Below, one piece after another: positions 1 through 5,115 of a DNA stretch of 5,115 nt. The stretch comes from an uncultured Verrucomicrobia subdivision 3 bacterium (lineage in GTDB: Bacteria; Verrucomicrobiota; Verrucomicrobiae; Limisphaerales; CAMLLE01). The DNA is taken from assembly GCA_946480555.1 (NCBI GenBank), contig CAMLLE010000291.1, positions 1-5,115 on the forward strand. The letters are read 5' to 3'. Under the pieces are notes generated by a model. The model was not told the DNA's origin and made no database searches. It was given only the letters and a program-made list of their open reading frames with translations. The first letter of the stretch is position 1, and the number at the start of each line of letters is the position of its first letter. The position numbers and the translations under genes were made by a program.

Positions 1-156
1 ACTACGCCATGCAGCATCAATTGGTGGAGTAAGAGTCACCGGATGGTGAACCTCACACAACTGTGGTTCTCGTGTCCGGTCGCGCCCGATTTCCCGCACT
101 CATTGTTTTGGACGTTGCAATTTGGAATCCGCTGTGGCACCGATGCTCCATAGCTT
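1..156. other. 5' flank with possible tail of an upstream gene
   Basis: No complete gene is supported here. On the plus strand one frame ends at a TAA at 30-32 and would give a C-terminus YAMQHQLVE, which looks protein-like, but ten codons are too few to name a gene. A second frame stops at 47-49. The frame of the LysM gene is open from base 1 to a TAG at 151-153, which closes just before that gene's ATG. Two small hairpins follow the TAA: TCACC (36-40) with GGTGA (45-49), and AACC..ACA (49-57) with TGTGGTT (62-68). Neither has a T-tract, so I do not call a terminator. I see no convincing -35/-10 pair ahead of 157, although TTGGAC at 108-113 resembles a -35 box. Confidence 0.4.
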
Positions 157-1542
157 ATGCGGTGGCGCGGACTATTTTTCATCTCGCTTGGCTTGAACTT
201 CGTTCTGGCTGCCATATGGCTCGCTGCCCGCAGCACACCGCCTTCTCAGCCGGCGGAATCTGAAGTCAGTGAACCCACTGTCAAAACGAACCTCATTGTT
301 CGCCGGCAGTTCTTCACGTGGGGTCAGGTCGAAGCCGAGGATTACCCAACCTACATCGCCAATCTCCGCTCGATCAGCTGCCCGGAGCAGACCATCCGCG
401 ACATCATCATCGCCGATGTAAACACGCTGTTCGCACAACGCCTCGCCACCGAACTGGTAACACCGGAGCAACAATGGTGGCGCAGCCGGCCCGACAGCAA
501 TGTCGTCCGGGTGGCGACGCAAAAAGCGCGTCAGATTGAAATGGAACGCCGAAGTTTGCTCACCAGCTTGCTGGGAGCCAATTGGGAAACCGGCGACCTC
601 CTCAACCTCCCCCGTCCTTCGCGTCCGGGCGTGGCGCTTGACGGCCCGGTGCTCGGCGTGCTGCCCATGGATGTGAAGAAAACCGTGGAGGAGATCGCCA
701 TGCAATCGCAGGAACGGCTGGAGGCATTTCGCGCTGCAAACGCTCAACGCGACCCCGCCACTCAGGCGGCGGAACTGGCGAAACTGCGGGAGGATACACG
801 ACGTGAACTGGCGAAAGTGCTGAGCCCGCGGCAACTCGAGGAATACCTCCTGCGCTATTCGCAAAACGCAAGCAACCTTCGTTCGGAACTGGGTGCGCTC
901 CGGCATTTCAGCACCACGCCAGAGGAGTTTCGCGCGCTGTTCCGTGCCACCGACTTGATTGATCAACAATTGCAGGCGCTGGCCGGCCGCACCGATCCAA
1001 ACGCGAATCTCGAACGTACGAACCTGGCCCAACAACGCGAGAATGCCATGCGCACGGCGCTGGGGCCGACGCGATACGATGAGATGATTGCCATGCGAGA
1101 CGCCGCCTATCGCGAAGCTTATGCCGCCGCGCAGAATGCTGGCGCACCGGAAGCAGCGGGAACGTTCTACGAAATCAACGAAGCCACCCGCCAGGAGATT
1201 GGACGCATCAATGCAAACACCAACCTGACCGCGGCACAACGCGCCGTCGCATTGAAGGAAATTGAATTGCGCCAGACCACGGCGAGCGCGCTGGCTCTGG
1301 GCGAGAATGTTCCCGATCTTCCATCAGACGAACCACCGGTTCCCCCGATGCCGATCGATCCAACGATCACCCGGAATCTCCGCACCCACGCTTACATGAT
1401 GAACCGGGGTGACACGCCGGCGAGCATTGCGATGAAATACGGCGTGAGCCTCTCTGACTTGCAAGCCGCGAATCCGAACGTGGATTTGAAGCGGATCAAA
1501 GTGGGAGACATGCTGGCGATCCCGCAGCGCACGCACCAATGA
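157..1542 (+). CDS. membrane-anchored helical protein with C-terminal LysM domain
   Basis: A 461-residue protein, probably anchored in the inner membrane with its body in the periplasm. Residues 5-23 (GLFFISLGLNFVLAAIWLA) form one hydrophobic segment after MRWR, with no lipobox or clear signal peptidase site. Residues 45-95 hold a compact block (RRQFFTW, DYPTYIANLR, CPEQTIRDIIIADVN) with the only cysteine at 75; I recall this block from verrucomicrobial proteins. Residues about 125-380 are charged, predicted helical and internally repetitive (REDTRRELAKVLSPRQLEEY at 211-230; RENAMRTALGPTRYDEM at 294-310). A proline-rich linker (385-402) leads to one LysM domain at 411-457, with GDT, IAMKYGVS, NP and IKVGDMLAIP, a fold that binds N-acetylglucosamine-containing glycans such as peptidoglycan. 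ATG157 is the first start after the in-frame TAG at 151-153 and keeps the membrane segment; no Shine-Dalgarno box is visible. The LysM call is firm. The role, perhaps envelope linkage or envelope sensing, is inference. Confidence 0.9.
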   Translation: MRWRGLFFISLGLNFVLAAIWLAARSTPPSQPAESEVSEPTVKTNLIVRRQFFTWGQVEAEDYPTYIANLRSISCPEQTIRDIIIADVNTLFAQRLATELVTPEQQWWRSRPDSNVVRVATQKARQIEMERRSLLTSLLGANWETGDLLNLPRPSRPGVALDGPVLGVLPMDVKKTVEEIAMQSQERLEAFRAANAQRDPATQAAELAKLREDTRRELAKVLSPRQLEEYLLRYSQNASNLRSELGALRHFSTTPEEFRALFRATDLIDQQLQALAGRTDPNANLERTNLAQQRENAMRTALGPTRYDEMIAMRDAAYREAYAAAQNAGAPEAAGTFYEINEATRQEIGRINANTNLTAAQRAVALKEIELRQTTASALALGENVPDLPSDEPPVPPMPIDPTITRNLRTHAYMMNRGDTPASIAMKYGVSLSDLQAANPNVDLKRIKVGDMLAIPQRTHQ

Positions 1543-1655
1543 GCTGCAACAGACCACGGTCTGACCGCCTCTGACAGAAATCGACGTCTGCCCGAATATC
1601 AGAAACCGGGTTGAGCCCTTCCCGCTTCGCTGTTCTGCGGGCTGGATTCAAATCC
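1543..1655. other. convergent intergenic gap with small inverted repeats
   Basis: This gap lies between the ends of the LysM gene (+) and adk (-). It holds three short inverted repeats: CAGACC (1550-1555) with GGTCTG (1558-1563), CCCGC (1621-1625) with GCGGG (1637-1641), and GGATT (1644-1648) with AATCC (1651-1655), the last abutting the adk stop codon. None is followed by a T-run on either strand, so they may be weak bidirectional or Rho-assisted ends, or chance. No gene is seen here. Confidence 0.35.
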
Positions 1656-2408
1656 TCAGAACCTTCGCTCTTCCAACGCCCGGATGGTGCGTTCGTAGAT
1701 TTCTTCTGGCGTACCTTCAGCAGAGACGGAAACCAAAATTCCCTTCTTTTCGTAAAACGCGGCCAGTGGCGCGGTGCTTTTCTCGTAAGATTCCATGCGC
1801 ACGCGAACCGATTCCGGCCGATCGTCTTCGCGTTGGAACAGGCTGCCGCCGAAGTGGTCGCAGACGCCGCCGATCTTTGAAGGCTTGGTGACCGTATGGA
1901 AAACCGCTTTGCAGACTGAACACGTGCGTCGCCCACTCAAACGCGCCACGATCTTCTCAATTGGCATGTCGTAGCTGATCACGACTTCGAGAGTCACGCT
2001 TTGGGCAGTGAGAACTTTTTCAAGCGCCTCCGCCTGAGCGACGGTGCGCGGAAATCCATCAAGCAGGAACCCGCCGCGACAGCGCAGACAACCGGAGCGT
2101 TCGGCGATCAATCCCAAGACTGTTTCGTCAGAAACCAGCTCGCCGCGGCGCATAGCATCAAGGGCCCGCGCCATTGAAGGAGTGCATTCGCATGCGTCGA
2201 GAGTCTTGGCGGCGCGAAAAATATCACCCGTGGACAGGTGGCACGCGCCGAGGCGTTCCGAAAGCAGTTCAGCCTGGGTGCCTTTGCCCACGCCGGGTGC
2301 GCCCAGCAAGACGAGGCGTCGCGGGTGTGCGGATTCCCGCGGACCGGAGTTGCACTTTGATTCGCCTCCTTTGAGCCATGCTGTGCGATCGGGCTTAACT
2401 TGGATCAT
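1656..2408 (-). CDS. adk: adenylate kinase (nucleoside monophosphate kinase family)
   Basis: Cytoplasmic enzyme of nucleotide balance: ATP + AMP to 2 ADP. From ATG2408 it has 250 residues, against about 215 for typical bacterial forms. It shows the P-loop GAPGVGKGTQ (36-45, Lys42), LSTGDIFRAA (58-67) of the AMP site, RGELVSDETV, LLDGFPRT (115-122), and the LID with RLSGRRTC (156-163) and FQREDDRPESV (191-201). The LID is the zinc-finger type, C163-x2-C166-x16-C183, but the usual fourth ligand (Cys or Asp) is Phe186. The NMP-binding part is atypical and cysteine-bearing (ACEC at 72-75, GCLRC at 106-110), so specificity for AMP is family-based inference. The start is uncertain. ATG2408 leaves about 29 extra residues before RRLVLLGAP and lacks a close ribosome binding site, while a strong AAAGGAGG lies inside the reading frame at 2372-2365. 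The terminator upstream at 2566-2603 implies its own promoter, not co-transcription with the DUF4142 gene. Confidence 0.88.
   Translation of the reverse strand: MIQVKPDRTAWLKGGESKCNSGPRESAHPRRLVLLGAPGVGKGTQAELLSERLGACHLSTGDIFRAAKTLDACECTPSMARALDAMRRGELVSDETVLGLIAERSGCLRCRGGFLLDGFPRTVAQAEALEKVLTAQSVTLEVVISYDMPIEKIVARLSGRRTCSVCKAVFHTVTKPSKIGGVCDHFGGSLFQREDDRPESVRVRMESYEKSTAPLAAFYEKKGILVSVSAEGTPEEIYERTIRALEERRF
2365..2372 (-). promoter_or_regulatory. strong Shine-Dalgarno-like box inside the 5' end of adk
   Basis: On the minus strand AAAGGAGG is followed after nine bases by GTG at 2355-2353. This is the best ribosome binding site in the window, but the GTG is one frame away from adk and its frame ends at a TGA after about 28 codons. 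No ATG, GTG or TTG in the adk frame follows at a suitable distance. It may mark the true adk start if the sequence carries a one-base error nearby, or a short overlapping reading frame, or it may be chance. Confidence 0.45.
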
Positions 2409-2565
2409 AATCAGTGTGGCCCGACCTCGTAGATCAACGGCGATCCCGAAGCCGGACTCTGCCGCACTATCGAAGAAAGCCACGACTGCCGACACACGGC
2501 TATTGTGCTTTTCTGGTCCTTTTTTGACTGAATCGCGATTCCATCGCCGGGCGCGACAACTAAAC
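2409..2565 (-). other. leader region upstream of adk
   Basis: This stretch separates the adk start from the terminator of the upstream DUF4142 gene and should hold the adk promoter. I see no convincing -35/-10 pair. It contains a perfect 12-base palindrome, GAATCGCGATTC, at 2530-2541. The adk frame is open through it, with possible GTG starts, so a longer N-terminus cannot be excluded, but the translated sequence does not look like an adenylate kinase extension. Confidence 0.4.
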
Positions 2566-2603
2566 AAAAAAACAGGAGCGGCACCTTTGCGGAACCGCTC
2601 CTG
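2566..2603 (-). terminator. intrinsic terminator of the DUF4142 gene
   Basis: Reading the minus strand, CAGGAGCGG (2603-2595) pairs perfectly with CCGCTCCTG (2581-2573) around a 13-base loop, and is followed at once by seven Ts (2572-2566). This is a textbook Rho-independent terminator, 24 bases after the stop codon of the DUF4142 gene. It separates that gene from adk. On the plus strand there is no matching T-run after the stem. Confidence 0.9.
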
Positions 2604-2627
2604 ATGAACGTCGAACTTTCCTGTTGG

Positions 2628-3356
2628 TTAATCCTTCTCCTGCGGGCTTGCATCGCGTCCCACCGATTTGTCGGACGAATCCCCTGCTCCGCCCATGGAA
2701 TCCTGGTCTCTTACAATCGAAGAGATGGTTGCCTGGTCCACACCCACGACGCGCGCGGTCTGCTGGGCGTGCTGAAGATGCTGTCGCAATTTTGGCAGCG
2801 TCGTCTGCACGTAATGCTGGACGTCCGGATCCTGGATGTTGCGGCTGGCTGCTTCGTACTTCGCGATCGTCTTGTGATGATCCTTCAGCATCGCGGTGGC
2901 GTATTCCCGGTCAAACTCCGCGCCCGAGAGGGCCTGCATTTTATCGAGCTTCTTCTGGTGCTTGGAATCCAGCGTTTGATTCACCGAAAGCCCATGCTTC
3001 TGCGCGAGCGGTTGCAGCTGCTGGTTTGCCTGCGAATGCTCCTGGCGAAGCATCTGCGCGTATTGCTTCAACTCCTGGTTCTGCGCCTTCCGTTCCGCCA
3101 CCTGGGCCAACGCAATTTCCGCGGAGTTTCCTTCGATGGCGTCCTTCAGAAAAGAGCGTGCGTCCTTTGGCATGCTTGCGGTGTGCGATTTGCCCCCCTT
3201 CTCCTCTATGTTGCCGGAAAGTTTGGATGCGCCGGAACCCTGGGTGGTTTGTGACGTCGCGGGGGTATCCGCGGCATGAACTGCGGCCGCAAAGGCAACC
3301 GAAGCCGCCAGCCCGCCAATCAATTTTCGATGTTTATAGCTGATCAATGATCTCAT
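2628..3356 (-). CDS. exported DUF4142 (ferritin-like) protein
   Basis: A 242-residue exported protein of the DUF4142 family, whose members are predicted ferritin-like four-helix bundles of unproven biochemical function. Residues 1-28 form a signal peptide: MRSLISYKHRK, then a hydrophobic GGLAASVAFAAAVHA with an A-x-A-like cleavage site near 28. A Ser/Thr/Gly/Lys-rich stretch (30-62) leads to the domain at about 63-205. It contains ARSFLKDAIEGNSAEIALAQ, then MLRQEHSQANQQLQPLAQKHGL (Glu106, His107), then MLKDHHKTIAKYE (Asp159, His160, His161), the recurring acidic-His pattern of the family. A polar Asp/Ser-rich tail closes the protein. ATG3356 is chosen because AAAGGA lies five bases upstream and the signal peptide begins there; the frame is open for 50 more codons upstream, but that part does not look coding. 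It is transcribed alone, with a terminator just downstream. A stress or envelope role is suspected for the family but is not shown here. Confidence 0.88.
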   Translation of the reverse strand: MRSLISYKHRKLIGGLAASVAFAAAVHAADTPATSQTTQGSGASKLSGNIEEKGGKSHTASMPKDARSFLKDAIEGNSAEIALAQVAERKAQNQELKQYAQMLRQEHSQANQQLQPLAQKHGLSVNQTLDSKHQKKLDKMQALSGAEFDREYATAMLKDHHKTIAKYEAASRNIQDPDVQHYVQTTLPKLRQHLQHAQQTARVVGVDQATISSIVRDQDSMGGAGDSSDKSVGRDASPQEKD

Positions 3357-3361
3357 AGTCG

Positions 3362-3367
3362 TCCTTT
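3362..3367 (-). promoter_or_regulatory. ribosome binding site of the DUF4142 gene
   Basis: AAAGGA on the minus strand is spaced five bases (CGACT) from ATG3356. It decides the start, since upstream in-frame ATG codons at 3506 and 3476 would place about 50 or 40 non-signal residues before the signal peptide. Confidence 0.75.
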
Positions 3368-3518
3368 CGTTTCCCCCACCCTTCCTTGCTGAAACCTTGG
3401 GAACAACTGGGGGATGCACCTCAATCCAGCTCGGGAAACTGACGGCTTGAAACCAGGCAACGCTACCCGTCCGCATTCCCCGCTTCCCGTCACCAAAAGT
3501 CTTCACTTAAGAAAACGG

Positions 3519-3529
3519 CGGATAATCCG
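3519..3529. promoter_or_regulatory. palindrome over a possible -10 box in the divergent promoter region
   Basis: CGGAT-A-ATCCG is a perfect 5+1+5 inverted repeat, 15 bases before the ATG of the Calx-beta gene. It contains GATAAT (3521-3526), one mismatch from the TATAAT -10 consensus on the plus strand. No good -35 is found 16-18 bases upstream. If the -10 is real, transcription would start close to 3532 and leave a leader of only about a dozen bases, which would fit the lack of a Shine-Dalgarno box before ATG3545. The site could also act on the DUF4142 gene in the other direction. Speculative. Confidence 0.25.
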
Positions 3530-3544
3530 ACATCGTAACCACTC

Positions 3545-5115
3545 ATGAAGCGACATCTATTCCTGCCCGTTGTACTGCTTGGCGCCGTGGGATCGCTCCC
3601 AGCCTCTGAAATCGAGAGTTTCCTCGCAGTTAAAGGCCAGCAGTACCATCAAACGAACTCCGCCGCGCCGGTCTCCATTCCGGCCGAGCATCCCTACCGG
3701 TTCTTCTCGGCCGTGGCGGCGTCAAATTCCGTTTCCGGCGTCACGCTCTCGTTGCCCAAGAAACCGGCGCGAGCTATGTCGGAGGACGACGGTCTGTTCG
3801 AATTGAACCAGGCATTCACGACCAAGGCGCAGTTGGATGCTGCCTTTGGAAACGGCACTTACACCTTCAACGTGGTCAGCCCGGCGGGAACGAACAAACC
3901 GGCTCTGAAGCTATTGAAGGACGCATACCCGCCCGTACCGCATATTTCCAACTGGCAGGACCTGCAGGAATCCGAACACGAGTTTCCCATCCTGATTTCC
4001 TGGGATCCGTTCACAAACGCGACCTCGCGCGATTTCGTGATGGTGGAATTATCCGAAGCCAGCGATGACTCACCGGTTTACAGTTCACCGGCGGTGCCCG
4101 ATCCCGGCGCGCTGGCCGCGACTAATCGTTCCTTCACCATTCCCGCGGATGAACTGGATGCCGGATCCAATTACGTGGGCCGCTTGATCTTCGTTCGCGG
4201 CGTGGATGTGAACACGAACTTCGCTCCTGCCGCTCCGAATCTCGGCGGCTTCTATCGCGAAACCCGGTTCGCGCTACAGACGCTTCCCAACCTCGGAGGA
4301 TCGCGAGTGCAGTTCACCAGCAGGAATTTCAGCGCTGCGGAAGACTCCGGAACGGCGCTGCTGACGATCACCCGCGCCGGAAACGAATCAGGAATCGTTT
4401 CGTTCAACCTCGCCACCGCCAACGGCACCTCTCTGAATGGCGCGGATTACACGGCCGTTTCGCAAACGATCACATTGGGCGACGGCGTCACCTCAACCAA
4501 CATTTCCGTTCCCATTACCGACGATTCCCTTTTGGAAAGCAGCGAAACGGTGAACCTCAGCCTGTCGCAACTGACCGGCAACGCCATTTTCGGGAACCGC
4601 AGCAATGCTGTGCTGACCATTCTTGATAATGAAGTGCGCGACGCCGGCACATTCCAGTTCAGCCGCTCCAGCTTCACAGCAATCGAAAAAGGAAAATCCG
4701 TTCCGATCACCGTCCGGCGCCTCGGCGGCAGCAAACTGCCCGCGACTGTAAACTTCTATACGCTCAATAACTCGGCAGTCGGCGGATCGGATTTCATTCA
4801 CACGAACGGCACACTCACGTTTGGTCCCAAGGTGATCAGCAAAACCTTCAATGTCGGCGTTCTCAACGATTCGTTGGACGAACTGGACGAGACGTTCTCG
4901 GTGGTCATCCATCATCCGTCCGGCGGCGCGGCGCTCGGAACGAACACCACCGCCAGTGTCACGATCAAGGATGACGATTCAGGTGGCGTAATCCAGATCG
5001 CTGCCGCATCCGTGAGTGCGCGTGAAAACACAAATGGAATCAATCTCACTGTGAAACGCACCGGGGGCACAGCAGGCGCGGTCACCGTCGATTATGGCTG
5101 TGCAAACATCACTGC
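3545..5115 (+). CDS. secreted Calx-beta repeat protein, 3' end cut by window
   Basis: The frame is open from ATG3545 to the right edge (523 codons plus two bases), so the protein is partial. Residues 1-20 are a signal peptide (KRHLFLPVVLLGAVGSLPAS). Residues 21-127 are unassigned and include FTTKAQLDAAFGNGTYTF. Residues about 128-248 look like a beta-sandwich of fibronectin-III type (FPILISWDPFTNATSRDFV, SFTIPADELDAGSNYVGRLIFV), a module I associate with verrucomicrobial exoproteins. Calx-beta repeats follow: 255-363 with DDSLLESSETVNLSL (326-340) and a closing LDNE; 369-479 with NDSLDELDETFSVVI (441-455) and a closing KDDD; and a third from about 482, cut at the edge. The acidic motifs are the calcium-binding signature of the family. 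The product is probably a large secreted or surface protein for adhesion or matrix. Any catalytic or sorting domain would lie beyond the window. No Shine-Dalgarno box is visible; ATG3545 is chosen for the signal peptide. Confidence 0.88.
   Translation, partial: MKRHLFLPVVLLGAVGSLPASEIESFLAVKGQQYHQTNSAAPVSIPAEHPYRFFSAVAASNSVSGVTLSLPKKPARAMSEDDGLFELNQAFTTKAQLDAAFGNGTYTFNVVSPAGTNKPALKLLKDAYPPVPHISNWQDLQESEHEFPILISWDPFTNATSRDFVMVELSEASDDSPVYSSPAVPDPGALAATNRSFTIPADELDAGSNYVGRLIFVRGVDVNTNFAPAAPNLGGFYRETRFALQTLPNLGGSRVQFTSRNFSAAEDSGTALLTITRAGNESGIVSFNLATANGTSLNGADYTAVSQTITLGDGVTSTNISVPITDDSLLESSETVNLSLSQLTGNAIFGNRSNAVLTILDNEVRDAGTFQFSRSSFTAIEKGKSVPITVRRLGGSKLPATVNFYTLNNSAVGGSDFIHTNGTLTFGPKVISKTFNVGVLNDSLDELDETFSVVIHHPSGGAALGTNTTASVTIKDDDSGGVIQIAAASVSARENTNGINLTVKRTGGTAGAVTVDYGCANIT

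Noticed and set aside
172..1239. 355-codon open frame on the minus strand opposite the LysM gene
   Set aside because: The translation is rich in Arg, Cys and His with no domain or signal, as expected for the antisense of a GC-rich gene. The plus strand carries a recognisable LysM protein with a membrane segment.
1620..1670. tRNA-like piece around GGATTCAAATCC
   Set aside because: It recalls a T-arm, but the stem does not pair correctly and there is no acceptor, D or anticodon arm. It runs into the adk coding end.
2409..2567. Longer adk starting at 2567 (303 residues)
   Set aside because: Its first codon falls on the T-run of the DUF4142 terminator, and the added residues resemble noncoding translation. 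ATG2408 or a later start is more likely.
2044..2604. 186-codon plus-strand open frame opposite adk
   Set aside because: Arg/Ser/Pro-rich translation without any motif, overlapping the P-loop and NMP part of adk.
2604..3343. Plus-strand open frames of 216 and 239 codons opposite the DUF4142 gene
   Set aside because: Both have biased, low-information composition and overlap a clear DUF4142 gene with signal peptide, ribosome binding site and terminator.
3440..3490. ECF-sigma-type promoter (GGAA ... CGTT) upstream of the DUF4142 gene
   Set aside because: The GGAA and CGTT elements occur, but their spacing does not fit and the consensus is from unrelated bacteria.
3357..3506. Longer DUF4142 product starting at 3506
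   Set aside because: This would bury the signal peptide behind 50 residues of poor composition. The site at 3362-3367 points to ATG3356.
4493..4915. 140-codon minus-strand open frame opposite the Calx-beta repeats
   Set aside because: It is the complement of well-formed Calx-beta repeats with acidic calcium motifs, and has no start signal or domain of its own.
1..5115. CRISPR array, insertion sequence, defence island or other mobile system
   Set aside because: There are no regularly spaced direct repeats, terminal inverted repeats, transposase, integrase or nuclease motifs. The genes look like ordinary chromosomal housekeeping and envelope genes.

Overview
The window looks like chromosomal DNA from a Verrucomicrobiota bacterium, probably near the Limisphaerales/Pedosphaera group. 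This is an inference from protein style, not from a marker gene. The pointers are an anchored LysM protein with a CPEQTIRDII-type segment, a cysteine-rich adenylate kinase variant, and a Calx-beta exoprotein with an N-terminal module that I associate with verrucomicrobial secreted proteins. GC content is moderately high. I see no RNA gene, insertion sequence, CRISPR array, attachment site or origin.

Layout. Bases 1-156 are a 5' flank, possibly with the tail of an upstream plus-strand gene. 157-1542 (+) encodes a 461-residue membrane-anchored, periplasm-facing helical protein ending in one LysM domain. 1543-1655 is a short convergent gap with small inverted repeats but no clear terminator. 1656-2408 (-) encodes an adenylate kinase-family enzyme (adk) whose start is uncertain. 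2409-2565 is its leader. 2566-2603 is a strong intrinsic terminator for the next gene upstream on the minus strand. 2628-3356 (-) encodes an exported DUF4142 (ferritin-like four-helix) protein with a good ribosome binding site. 3357-3544 is a divergent intergenic region with an operator-like palindrome over a possible -10 box. 3545 to the right edge (+) encodes the first 523 residues of a secreted Calx-beta repeat protein, cut by the window end.

How the genes relate. adk is cytoplasmic housekeeping metabolism. The other three products are predicted to work in or outside the cell envelope: a peptidoglycan-binding membrane protein, an exported helical-bundle protein and a calcium-binding-type exoprotein. 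The terminator separates DUF4142 from adk, the LysM gene converges on adk, and the Calx-beta gene diverges from DUF4142, so the four genes look like independent transcription units and not one system. I found no convincing evidence of a new multigene system.

The points most worth a second look are the adk start region (a strong Shine-Dalgarno box feeding an out-of-frame GTG), the missing fourth zinc ligand in the adk LID, and the repeated helical body of the LysM protein.
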